DNA from: JBPCOI01 sp051000395
Lineage (GTDB): Bacteria > Actinomycetota > Actinomycetes > Mycobacteriales > Jatrophihabitantaceae
Length of the DNA stretch: 15,162 bases
Reading direction: 5' to 3'
Assembly (NCBI GenBank): GCA_051000395.1
Contig: JBPCOI010000011.1
Location: 1-15,162 of the forward strand
Positions 7,405 through 13,203 of the stretch are shown piece by piece. How positions within the stretch are numbered: the first letter of the stretch is position 1; every line of letters begins with the position of its first letter. The position numbers and the translations under genes are program-made. The notes under the pieces are model-generated. The model did no database searches. It was given only the letters and a program-made list of their open reading frames with translations, and was not told where the DNA came from.

Positions 7405-7980
7405 GTGGCCCGCAAACCTCTTCGCGCCGTCCCGACGCTGATCCTGGCGGGCTCCGGCGACGCCGGTCCGGAGCACTGGTGCTCCTGGCTCGCCGCGGAG
7501 TTGGCGACGGCCGGTCGCACCGTGCGGCTACCGTCGCTTTCCCGCCCGGCCCAACTCGCTGGCTGGACGGCGCAGCTGCGCGGCGCGCTCCGCGAGCTGC
7601 CGGACGTGGGATTCGACGTCGTCGCCCACTCCCTCGCGTGCCTGCTGTGGCTGCACCATGCCAGCGCGGCGAGCGGCCTGCCCCGCCCCGGGCGCGTCGC
7701 GCTGGTCGGACTGCCGGACGCCGAGCATGCCGATGCGCCGAGCTTCTTCCCGGTGCCCCTCGACGCCGACGCGGTTCGGCGGGCCGCCGAGGGCACCGTG
7801 CTGATCGGCTCCGACAACGACCCGCGCTGCCCGCGCGGCGCTGCCGCCGTCTACGGCACGCCGCTGAAGATCGCGACGACCGTCACCGCCGGTGCCGGGC
7901 ACTTCGAGCCGGCGAGCGGCTACGGCGCGTGGCCGGCGATGCTGGCCTGGTGCAATCGCGAGAACCTCGCGTTCTTCTAG
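7405..7980 (+). CDS. RBBP9/YdeN-family alpha/beta serine hydrolase
   Basis: This 191-residue cytosolic protein is the typical length of the small alpha/beta hydrolases of the RBBP9/YdeN group. The opening LILAGSGDAGPEHWCSWL carries the oxyanion-side GSGD...HW signature. The nucleophile is Ser76 in VVAHSLAC, the acid is probably Asp139 in SDNDPRCP, and the base is His166 in GAGHFEPASGYGAWP. All three are in the order and context of the family. Natural substrates of bacterial members are unknown; weak esterase activity is the usual report. There is no signal peptide. It is the last of the three plus-strand genes and converges on truA with a 19-nt gap and no clear terminator. Confidence 0.88.
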   Translation: MARKPLRAVPTLILAGSGDAGPEHWCSWLAAELATAGRTVRLPSLSRPAQLAGWTAQLRGALRELPDVGFDVVAHSLACLLWLHHASAASGLPRPGRVALVGLPDAEHADAPSFFPVPLDADAVRRAAEGTVLIGSDNDPRCPRGAAAVYGTPLKIATTVTAGAGHFEPASGYGAWPAMLAWCNRENLAFF

Positions 7981-7999
7981 AGCCCGCTTGCCGTGGCGA

Positions 8000-8824
8000 T
8001 CAGCCGGTGCGCACGGCCCGATTGCGGGCGGCCCGCGCATCGAGCTCGGCGTCGGGCGGGTAGCCGACCGCGACGAGCGTGAGCCCGTGCGCCGCAGCGA
8101 CGGCGACCTCGTCCGCGCGGCGCGGCGAGCCGAGCAGGGCCGCGGGCCAGTCCGGCGGACGGCGGTGCTCGCCCACGGCCAGCAACGCCCCGATCAGCGA
8201 GCGCACCATGGAATGGCAGAACGCGTCGGCCTGCACCGTGAAGACGATCTCAGCGCCGTCGCGCGCCACGGCGCAGCGCAGCACGGTGCGGATCGTGGAG
8301 CCGCCCTCGCGCCGCCGGCAGAACGCGGCGAAATCGTGCAGCCCCAGCAGCCGCGCCCCCGCGTCCCGCATCGCCGAGTCGTCCAGCTCTCGCGGCCAGC
8401 CAAGCACGAACCCGCGCCGTAACGGCTCGACGCCACCGGGCTGATCGCAGACGCGGTACTCGTAGCGCCGCCACAGCGCGGCGAAGCGCGCGTCGAACGC
8501 GCCGGGCACCCGCGCAGCGCGCGCCACGCGCACGTCCCGCGGCAGGACGCCGGCCAGCCGGGCGATCAGCCGCTCGTGCCCGGCTGCCCACACCTGTTCC
8601 GGCACGTCGCAGTGCGCGACCTGGCCGGTGGCGTGCACGCCGGCGTCCGTCCGTCCGGCGACCGTGAGCGCCACCGGCGTGCGAAGCACGGTGGTCATCG
8701 CGTCCTGCAGTACCGCCTGCACGGTGCGACGCCCCGGCTGGACGGCCCAGCCGGAGAAGGCGCTCCCGTCGTAGCTGACGTCCAGGCGAACGCGTACCGC
8801 GTCGAGTGCTGGCGAGCGCTCCAC
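8000..8824 (-). CDS. truA: tRNA pseudouridine(38-40) synthase TruA
   Basis: TruA isomerises uridines 38-40 in the anticodon stem of many tRNAs. The catalytic aspartate is Asp60 in AGRTDAGVHATGQV. Other family blocks are the opening RLDVSYDGSAFSGWAVQP, the RRYEYRV strand, the DFAAFCRRREGGSTIRTV segment and the FCHSMVRSLIGALLAVG helix. I start the gene at GTG 8824-8822 (274 aa). It is 10 nt after the rplQ stop and leaves about ten residues before the conserved RLDVSYDG. Starts further upstream would run antisense through rplQ. No strong Shine-Dalgarno is seen, so coupling to rplQ is likely. It is the last gene of the alpha operon, a common actinobacterial position. Confidence 0.95.
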   Translation of the reverse strand: MERSPALDAVRVRLDVSYDGSAFSGWAVQPGRRTVQAVLQDAMTTVLRTPVALTVAGRTDAGVHATGQVAHCDVPEQVWAAGHERLIARLAGVLPRDVRVARAARVPGAFDARFAALWRRYEYRVCDQPGGVEPLRRGFVLGWPRELDDSAMRDAGARLLGLHDFAAFCRRREGGSTIRTVLRCAVARDGAEIVFTVQADAFCHSMVRSLIGALLAVGEHRRPPDWPAALLGSPRRADEVAVAAAHGLTLVAVGYPPDAELDARAARNRAVRTG

Positions 8825-8834
8825 GCGCGACCCG

Positions 8835-9545
8835 CTACTTGGGCTCGTCCTCGACGTCCGGGTTGGTGCCCAGCTCGGCGCCTGCCTCCGGCTCGTCGGC
8901 GACCTCGGCGGCTGCGCCGACCTCGTCCTCGGACAGCCCGATCGCGGCCAGGCCACCCTCGTCCTGGCCGGCTTCCAGCGAGGCTTCCTCGGCCGCGGCC
9001 GCGCTCGGTTGCTCGTCCTCAGGACGCACTGTGGGCTCGTCCGCCGTCGCTGCCACCGCCGCAGCGGTCGCGGACTGCGACTGCGCGTCCTGCGCGATCT
9101 CCCTGGTCCGACCCGAGGGGGCCTTGCGCGGGGTGGTCCTGGTGCCCCGTGCCCGCTCGGCCTCCTTCACGACCGAGGCCGACGCGGTGAGCGCCTCGAC
9201 GAGCTCGATCACCGCCATCGGCGCGTTGTCGCCCTTGCGGGGACCGGTCTTGATGATCCGCGTGTAGCCCCCGGGACGCTCGGCGAAGTTCGGGCCGATC
9301 TCCGCGAACAGCTTGTGCACGACGTCCTTGTCGCGGATCACGGTCATCACCTGCCGCCGGGCGTGCAGGTCGCCGCGCTTGGCGAAGGTGATCAGCCGCT
9401 CGGCGAGCGGCCGCAGCCGCTTGGCCTTGGCCTCGGTGGTGCTGATGCGGTCGTGCTCGAACAGCGCGCTCGCCAGGTTCGCGAGCATCAGCCGCTCATG
9501 CGCTGGGCTGCCGCCGAGGCGTCGGCCCTTCGTGGGCGTAGGCAT
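8835..9545 (-). CDS. rplQ: 50S ribosomal protein L17 with long acidic C-terminal extension
   Basis: Residues 1 to about 125 are a standard L17: the GSPAHERLMLANLASALFEH N-terminus, the AKRLRPLAERLITFAKRGDLHARRQV core and GYTRIIKTGPRKGDNAPMAVIELVE. L17 lines the polypeptide exit tunnel region of the large subunit. The following 110 residues are an Ala/Glu/Asp-rich, Lys-poor, low-complexity tail ending VEDEPK. Such tails are known in actinobacterial L17, but this one nearly doubles the protein (236 aa against about 120 in most bacteria). The ATG (9545-9543) follows a strong AGAGGAG ribosome-binding site 6 nt upstream. It lies between rpoA and truA. Confidence 0.97.
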   Translation of the reverse strand: MPTPTKGRRLGGSPAHERLMLANLASALFEHDRISTTEAKAKRLRPLAERLITFAKRGDLHARRQVMTVIRDKDVVHKLFAEIGPNFAERPGGYTRIIKTGPRKGDNAPMAVIELVEALTASASVVKEAERARGTRTTPRKAPSGRTREIAQDAQSQSATAAAVAATADEPTVRPEDEQPSAAAAEEASLEAGQDEGGLAAIGLSEDEVGAAAEVADEPEAGAELGTNPDVEDEPK

Positions 9546-9592
9546 GTCGTGCTCCTCTGTGACCCGAAGGACGGATCCGAATCTGTGTGCTT

Positions 9593-9641
9593 GTCGGGGT
9601 CCCCGACGAGTTGTCGAGCATCGGGCACGAGGGCCCGGTGC
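9593..9641 (-). other. Palindrome and stem-loop in the rpoA-rplQ gap
   Basis: The 102-bp gap between rpoA and rplQ holds two structured elements. The first is the odd palindrome GTCGGGGTCCCCGAC (9593-9607). The second is a stem of GCATCGGGC (9618-9626) against GCCCGGTGC (9633-9641), 8 of 9 pairs, with a 6-nt loop. They could form a processing site, an attenuator, or a binding site that sets the L17:RpoA ratio. No T-run is present. Confidence 0.35.
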
Positions 9642-9647
9642 AACCTG

Positions 9648-10679
9648 TCAGAGCTGCTCGGTCTCGGCGAAGTCGCCGCCGTCGTCGTCGGGGAACTCGT
9701 CGTCGCCGTAGGAGTCCACGGACGTCGGCAGCTCGAATCCGGGCGGGCTGTCCTTGAGCGCCAGGCCGAGACCGTTCAGCTTGATCTTGACCTCGTCGAT
9801 CGACTTCGAGCCGAAGTTGCGGATGTCGAGCAGATCGGCTTCGCTGCGGCCGACGAGCTCGCCGACGGTGTGGATGCCCTCGCGCTTGAGGCAGTTGTAG
9901 GAGCGCACCGTGAGGTCGAGATCCTCGATCGGCATCGAGAACGCCGCGATGTCGGCCACCTCGGCCGGCGACGGGCCCACGTCGATTCCCTCGGACTCCT
10001 CGTTCAGCTCGCGGAACAGGCCGAACAGCTCGACCAGGGTGTGCCCGGCGCTCGCGACCGCGTCCCGCGGGGTGATCGAGTTCTTCGTCTCGACGTCCAC
10101 CACGAGCCGGTCGAAGTCGGTGCGCTGCTCGACACGCGTCGCCTCGACGTTGTAGGTCACCTTCAGCACCGGCGAGTAGATCGAGTCGACCGGGATGCGT
10201 CCGATCTCCTGGCCCTGCTGCTTGTTCTGCACGGAGGTGACGTAGCCGCGGCCCCGCTCGACGATCAGCTCGATCTCGAGCCGGCCCTTCTTGTTCACGG
10301 TCGCGATCTTCAGCTCCGGGTTGTGCACGGTGACACCGGCCGGCGGCGCGATGTCGGCCGCGGTCACCTCGCCGGGACCCTGCTTGCGCAGGTACATCAC
10401 GACCGGCTCGTCGCTCTCGGAGCTGACGACGAGTTCCTTGAGGTTCAAGATAATGTCGGTGACATCCTCCTTCACCCCCTCGACCGTGGTGAACTCGTGC
10501 AGCACCCCGTCGATGCGGATGCTGGTGACGGCCGCACCGGGGATGGACGACAGCAGCGTGCGGCGCAGCGAATTGCCGAGGGTGTAGCCGAAACCCGGCT
10601 CGAGCGGCTCGATGACGAAGCGCGACCGGTTCTCGGCGATCGGCTCCTCGGACAGTGACGGGCGCTGAGAGATCAGCAC
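9648..10679 (-). CDS. rpoA: RNA polymerase alpha subunit
   Basis: RpoA (343 aa) nucleates RNA polymerase assembly and contacts UP elements and activators. The N-terminal domain is canonical: FVIEPLEPGFGYTLGNSLRR, SSIPGAAVTSIRIDGV, the DVTDIILNLK block, the VERGRGYV segment and PVDSIYSPVLKVTYNVE. A flexible linker follows. The C-terminal DNA-binding domain (about 250-320) has LDLTVRSYNCLKREGIHTVGEL, with the DNA-contacting Arg, and then DLLDIRNFGSKSIDEVKIKL. The protein ends in the acidic TEQL tail usual in actinomycetes. The start is GTG (10679-10677) with AAAGGA 7 nt upstream. It lies between rpsD and rplQ as in other actinomycetes. Confidence 0.98.
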   Translation of the reverse strand: MLISQRPSLSEEPIAENRSRFVIEPLEPGFGYTLGNSLRRTLLSSIPGAAVTSIRIDGVLHEFTTVEGVKEDVTDIILNLKELVVSSESDEPVVMYLRKQGPGEVTAADIAPPAGVTVHNPELKIATVNKKGRLEIELIVERGRGYVTSVQNKQQGQEIGRIPVDSIYSPVLKVTYNVEATRVEQRTDFDRLVVDVETKNSITPRDAVASAGHTLVELFGLFRELNEESEGIDVGPSPAEVADIAAFSMPIEDLDLTVRSYNCLKREGIHTVGELVGRSEADLLDIRNFGSKSIDEVKIKLNGLGLALKDSPPGFELPTSVDSYGDDEFPDDDGGDFAETEQL

Positions 10680-10732
10680 AGGTGTTTCCTTTCGCAGGGA
10701 CGCCCGCTATATGACGTCCACGGATGGGTTGC

Positions 10733-11338
10733 TTACTTGCTGTAGAGCTCGACGATCAGCTGCTCCTGCAGCGGGATGTCGATCTGCGCGCGCTCGGGCA
10801 GCTGGTGCACGAGCACCCGAAGCCGGCTCGGCACGATCTGCAGCCAGGCGGGTATCGGGCGATCGCCCTGCGTCTCGCGCGCGATCAGGAACGGCGTGGT
10901 CTCCAGCGACTTCGTCTTGACGTCGATGATGTCCCACTGCGACACCCGGAAGCTGGGGATGTCGACCTTGTGGCCGTTGACCACGAAGTGGCCGTGGTTG
11001 ACGAGCTGGCGGGCGTGGCGCCGGGTGCGGGCCAGGCCGGCACGGTAGACGACGTTGTCCAGGCGCGACTCGAGGATCTGCAGCAGGTTGTCGCCGGTCT
11101 TGCCCTGACGGGCAACGGCCTCCTCGTAGTAGCGACGGAACTGCTTCTCGAGCACGCCGTAGCTGTACTTGGCCTTCTGCTTCTCCTGCAGCTGCATGAG
11201 GTATTCGCTCTGCTTGATCCGCGCGCGGCCGTGCTGACCCGGCGGATACGGGCGACGCTCGAAGGAGCTGTCGCCGCCGACCAGGTCGACGTTGAGCCGG
11301 CGCGAGATGCGCGTCGCGGGTCCGGTGTAGCGAGCCAT
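10733..11338 (-). CDS. rpsD: 30S ribosomal protein S4
   Basis: S4 (201 aa) is a primary 16S rRNA-binding protein that starts small-subunit assembly, with roles in fidelity and, in some bacteria, operon autoregulation. Features seen are the N-terminal MARYTGPATRISRRL, the YPPGQHG loop, the QLQEKQKAKYSYGVLEKQF helix, the S4 RNA-binding domain with RLDNVVYRAGLARTRRHARQ and HGHFVVNGHKVDIPS, and the end LIVELYSK. It is the zinc-free form: the N-terminal cysteine cluster is absent. The ATG has AGAGG 8 nt upstream. It sits between rpsK and rpoA, a normal position. Confidence 0.98.
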   Translation of the reverse strand: MARYTGPATRISRRLNVDLVGGDSSFERRPYPPGQHGRARIKQSEYLMQLQEKQKAKYSYGVLEKQFRRYYEEAVARQGKTGDNLLQILESRLDNVVYRAGLARTRRHARQLVNHGHFVVNGHKVDIPSFRVSQWDIIDVKTKSLETTPFLIARETQGDRPIPAWLQIVPSRLRVLVHQLPERAQIDIPLQEQLIVELYSK

Positions 11339-11375
11339 GCTTATGCCTCTCGAATCGGTGCGCAGGCCTCGTGCA

Positions 11376-11780
11376 TCAAACCCTCCGGCGCTTGGGGGGA
11401 CGGCAGCCGTTGTGCGGCTGCGGCGTGACGTCGGAGATCGTGCCGACCTCCAGGCCGGTGGCCTGCAGCGAGCGGATCGCGGTCTCGCGTCCCGAGCCGG
11501 GACCCTTGACGAATACGTCCACCTTCTTCAGCCCGTGCTCCTGCGCCTTGCGTGCCGCGCTCTCGGCGGTCATCTGCGCCGCGTACGGCGTCGACTTGCG
11601 CGAGCCCTTGAAGCCCACGTGCCCGGCGGACGCCCAGCTGATCACGTTGCCCTGCGGATCGGTAATGGACACGATCGTATTGTTGAACGTGCTCTTGATG
11701 TGCGCGTGGCCGTGCGCGATGTTCTTCTTCTCCTTGCGCCGGACCTTCTTGGCGCCGGCCTTACGGGCCTGACCAGGCAT
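11376..11780 (-). CDS. rpsK: 30S ribosomal protein S11
   Basis: S11 (134 aa) forms part of the small-subunit platform near the E site. The sequence is canonical: NIAHGHAHIKSTFNNTIVSI, the GNVISWASAGHVGFKGSRKS block, TPYAAQMTAE, VFVKGPGSGRETAIRSLQ and the basic end PHNGCRPPKRRRV. The ATG (11780-11778) shares one base with the rpsM stop (TAATG), so translation is coupled. The frame remains open upstream through rpsM, but family length and the TAATG junction fix this start. Confidence 0.98.
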   Translation of the reverse strand: MPGQARKAGAKKVRRKEKKNIAHGHAHIKSTFNNTIVSITDPQGNVISWASAGHVGFKGSRKSTPYAAQMTAESAARKAQEHGLKKVDVFVKGPGSGRETAIRSLQATGLEVGTISDVTPQPHNGCRPPKRRRV

Positions 11781-12160
11781 TACTTCTTCCCTGCCTTCTT
11801 CTTGCCGGCGATGGTCTTCTTGGGACCCTTGCGGGTGCGGGCGTTGGTCTTGGTGCGCTGACCGTGGACCGGCAGGCCGCGACGGTGGCGCACGCCCTGG
11901 TAGCAGCCGATCTCGATCTTGCGCCGGATGTCGGCCGCGACCTCGCGTCGCAGGTCGCCCTCGATCTTGTAGTTGGCGTCGAGGTGCTCGCGCAGGCGCA
12001 GCACGTCCTCGTCGGTGAGATCTCGCACCCGAAGGTCGGGGCTGAGCCCGGTGGCGTCGAGGGTCTGCTTGGCGCGGGTCCGTCCCACGCCGTAGATGTA
12101 GGTGAGCGCGATCTCCATCCGCTTCTCGCGGGGGAGGTCGACGCCGGCAAGTCGTGCCAT
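11780..12160 (-). CDS. rpsM: 30S ribosomal protein S13
   Basis: S13 (126 aa) contacts the P-site tRNA and forms intersubunit bridges. It has MARLAGVDLPREKRMEIALT, IYGVGRTRAKQTL, the LREHLDANYKIEGDLRREV helix, IGCYQGVRHRRGLPVHGQRTKTNARTRKG and a lysine-rich tail, as expected. The ATG (12160-12158) is preceded by AGGAG at 9 nt. It follows rpmJ after an unusually structured 162-nt gap (three hairpins plus a triple 13-mer) and is coupled to rpsK by a TAATG junction. Confidence 0.98.
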   Translation of the reverse strand: MARLAGVDLPREKRMEIALTYIYGVGRTRAKQTLDATGLSPDLRVRDLTDEDVLRLREHLDANYKIEGDLRREVAADIRRKIEIGCYQGVRHRRGLPVHGQRTKTNARTRKGPKKTIAGKKKAGKK

Positions 12161-12210
12161 GCGGGCGTTCTCCTGGATTCTGTGCGTCGAAGGTGTTGGG
12201 CGCGCCCGTT

Positions 12211-12270
12211 CCCGTCCGCCCTGGACGGGCTCCGGCCTTCGTCCGGAGGTCGCCCGCTGTCCGCAGCGGG
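12211..12270 (-). other. Cluster of three hairpins between rpmJ and rpsM
   Basis: Three consecutive perfect stems lie in the intergenic transcript: CCCGTCC/GGACGGG (12211-12217 with 12223-12229, loop 5), CTCCGG/CCGGAG (12230-12235 with 12243-12248, loop 7) and CCCGCTG/CAGCGGG (12253-12259 with 12264-12270, loop 4). A 10-bp palindrome, GGGCGCGCCC, lies at 12198-12207. No T-run follows. A partial terminator, attenuator, RNase processing site or mRNA-stabilising array are all possible. Confidence 0.55.
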
Positions 12271-12280
12271 ATGGGCGCGC

Positions 12281-12324
12281 TTGCTGGCTGGTGTTGCTGG
12301 CTGGTGTTGCTGGCTGGTGTTGCT
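12281..12324. repeat. Tandem repeat, three copies of a 13-mer plus a partial copy
   Basis: TTGCTGGCTGGTG occurs three times without change at 12281-12293, 12294-12306 and 12307-12319. TTGCT follows at 12320-12324 and runs into the rpmJ stop codon. On the coding (minus) strand it reads CACCAGCCAGCAA repeated directly after the rpmJ TAG. Identical copies suggest recent slippage, so copy number may vary between strains. Confidence 0.9.
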
Positions 12325-12436
12325 AGCCCTGGCGCTGCTTGTGGCGCAGGTTCTCGCAGATCACCATGACCCGACCGTGGCGACGGATGACCTTGCACTT
12401 GTCGCAGATCGGCTTGACGCTCGGCTTGACCTTCAC
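12323..12436 (-). CDS. rpmJ: 50S ribosomal protein L36 (zinc-binding form)
   Basis: L36 (37 aa) is the smallest large-subunit protein. Translation from GTG 12436-12434 gives VKVKPSVKPICDKCKVIRRH and then GRVMVICENLRHKQRQG. The zinc ribbon is complete: Cys11, Cys14, Cys27 and His32, so this is the C+ form that needs zinc. An AGAAGG ribosome-binding site lies about 9 nt upstream. It is placed between infA and rpsM, the normal order. Its stop codon touches the 13-bp tandem repeat. Confidence 0.97.
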   Translation of the reverse strand: MKVKPSVKPICDKCKVIRRHGRVMVICENLRHKQRQG

Positions 12437-12486
12437 GGCCCGTGCCCTTCTTGGTGGCAGTGACAGATGGTGCGCTGCAGCGGCGC

Positions 12487-12708
12487 TTACTTGTAGCGGT
12501 AGACGATGCGACCGCGGGTGAGGTCGTAGGGCGACAGTTCCACGACGACCCGGTCCTCCGGGAGGATGCGGATGTAGTGCTGTCGCATCTTGCCGCTGAT
12601 GTGGGCGAGCACCTTATGTCCGTTGCTCAGTTCCACCCGGAACATCGCGTTGGGCAGGGGCTCGACCACGCGGCCTTCGACCTCGATGGCCCCGTCCTTC
12701 TTGGGCAT
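12487..12708 (-). CDS. infA: Translation initiation factor IF-1
   Basis: IF-1 (73 aa) is an OB-fold protein that occupies the 30S A site during initiation. The sequence is nearly identical to other actinobacterial IF-1: KKDGAIEVEGRVVEPLPNAM, FRVELSNGHKVLAHISGKM, RQHYIRILPEDRVVVELSPY and the end RGRIVYRYK. The ATG (12708-12706) is fixed by family length. Its GGAGG lies only 2 nt before the ATG, which is unusually close and may limit initiation. It is the first gene of the alpha operon here, with its own promoter at 12847-12876. The adk-map genes that usually precede it in actinomycetes are absent. Confidence 0.98.
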   Translation of the reverse strand: MPKKDGAIEVEGRVVEPLPNAMFRVELSNGHKVLAHISGKMRQHYIRILPEDRVVVELSPYDLTRGRIVYRYK

Positions 12709-12846
12709 GTCCTCCGCATTTCGCTCGCTGCTGCCTGCTGTATCCGGCGCCACCGTGAGGGCCCGTCTCTGCAGTCCACGGCCACAGCGGACATTCCTGC
12801 GCAACGTTGCTGCACAGCGGAGAAGGGCGGCACGCGCCGACGGTCC

Positions 12847-12876
12847 AGTCTAGCTGGCCGCAATGCCCGTTGCCAA
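12847..12876 (-). promoter_or_regulatory. Promoter of the infA/alpha operon
   Basis: On the minus strand TTGGCA (12876-12871) is followed after 18 nt by TAGACT (12852-12847). This is a strong vegetative-type promoter with the same spacing as the rplM promoter. The predicted start is near 12840, giving a leader of about 130 nt, within which a 10-bp palindrome (GCAACGTTGC, 12801-12810) lies. The 246-bp gap 12709-12954 holds this promoter and the upstream region of the divergent small gene; I see no other gene in it. Confidence 0.65.
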
Positions 12877-12942
12877 AACGCCGTAGCCGCGGCAGTGAGT
12901 CAGTTTGGCGCGAGGTCTTTTAGCGGCGTGGTCGCGGCGTGG

Positions 12943-12948
12943 GACGCT
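12943..12948 (+). promoter_or_regulatory. -10-like box before the GRKGGLKGG gene
   Basis: GACGCT is followed by 6 nt and the ATG at 12955, the same geometry as the boxes at 5314, 6719 and 7393. It keeps A2 and T6 only, and no Shine-Dalgarno is present. This is weak evidence on its own. Confidence 0.25.
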
Positions 12949-12954
12949 GGGACC

Positions 12955-13203
12955 ATGCCTGACCGCTCACGCAAGCGCCCGCGCGATCTGAACTCGCTCG
13001 CCGCGTCCATCGTCGGCGACGCCACCAACGAGGACAAGACCGACGAACCGGCTCCGGCCGGCGCCGACAAGGACCCGCTGCCGTCGCCCTGGGCCGCAAA
13101 GGCGGCCTGAAAGGCGGAGGCCCGGGCGCCCAAACTCACGGCTAGCGAGCGGGCAGCGATCGCTAGAAGGGCAGCTGCGGCTCGTTGGTCTCGCGCGGAC
13201 TGA
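12955..13203 (+). pseudogene. Frameshifted small basic 'GRKGGLKGG' protein gene
   Basis: From ATG 12955 the frame reads MPDRSRKRPRDLNSLAASIV, continues through an acidic linker to ...ADKDP, and stops at TGA 13108-13110. The next frame, from 13077, instead reads AAVALGRKGGLKGG. From 13132 the original frame resumes with KLTASERAAIARRAAAARW and ends at TGA 13201-13203. I recognise these three parts, in this order, as one conserved actinobacterial small protein: an RPRD...IV N-terminus, a GRKGGLKGGKARA core and a LTxxERxxIARKAAxARW end. Loss of one base near 13077 and two bases near 13118 accounts for everything, and the net loss of three explains why the last part is back in frame. It is thus a recent pseudogene or a double sequencing/assembly error. 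The function of intact homologues is unknown; a nucleic-acid-binding role is only a guess from the basic core. The 3' end overlaps fic on the other strand. Confidence 0.75.

Noticed and set aside
9009..10658. 549-codon plus-strand open frame across rplQ and rpoA
   Set aside because: It is antisense to two ribosomal/transcription genes with full family motifs; its composition (Leu/Arg/Gly/Asp-rich, no motif) is that of a shadow frame.
12281..12324. Repeat array considered as CRISPR
   Set aside because: The units are 13 bp and directly adjacent with no spacers.
11781..12398. Frame extending the rpsK gene upstream through rpsM
   Set aside because: S11 family length and the TAATG junction fix the start at 11780; the upstream translation is low-complexity Pro/Arg/Ala.
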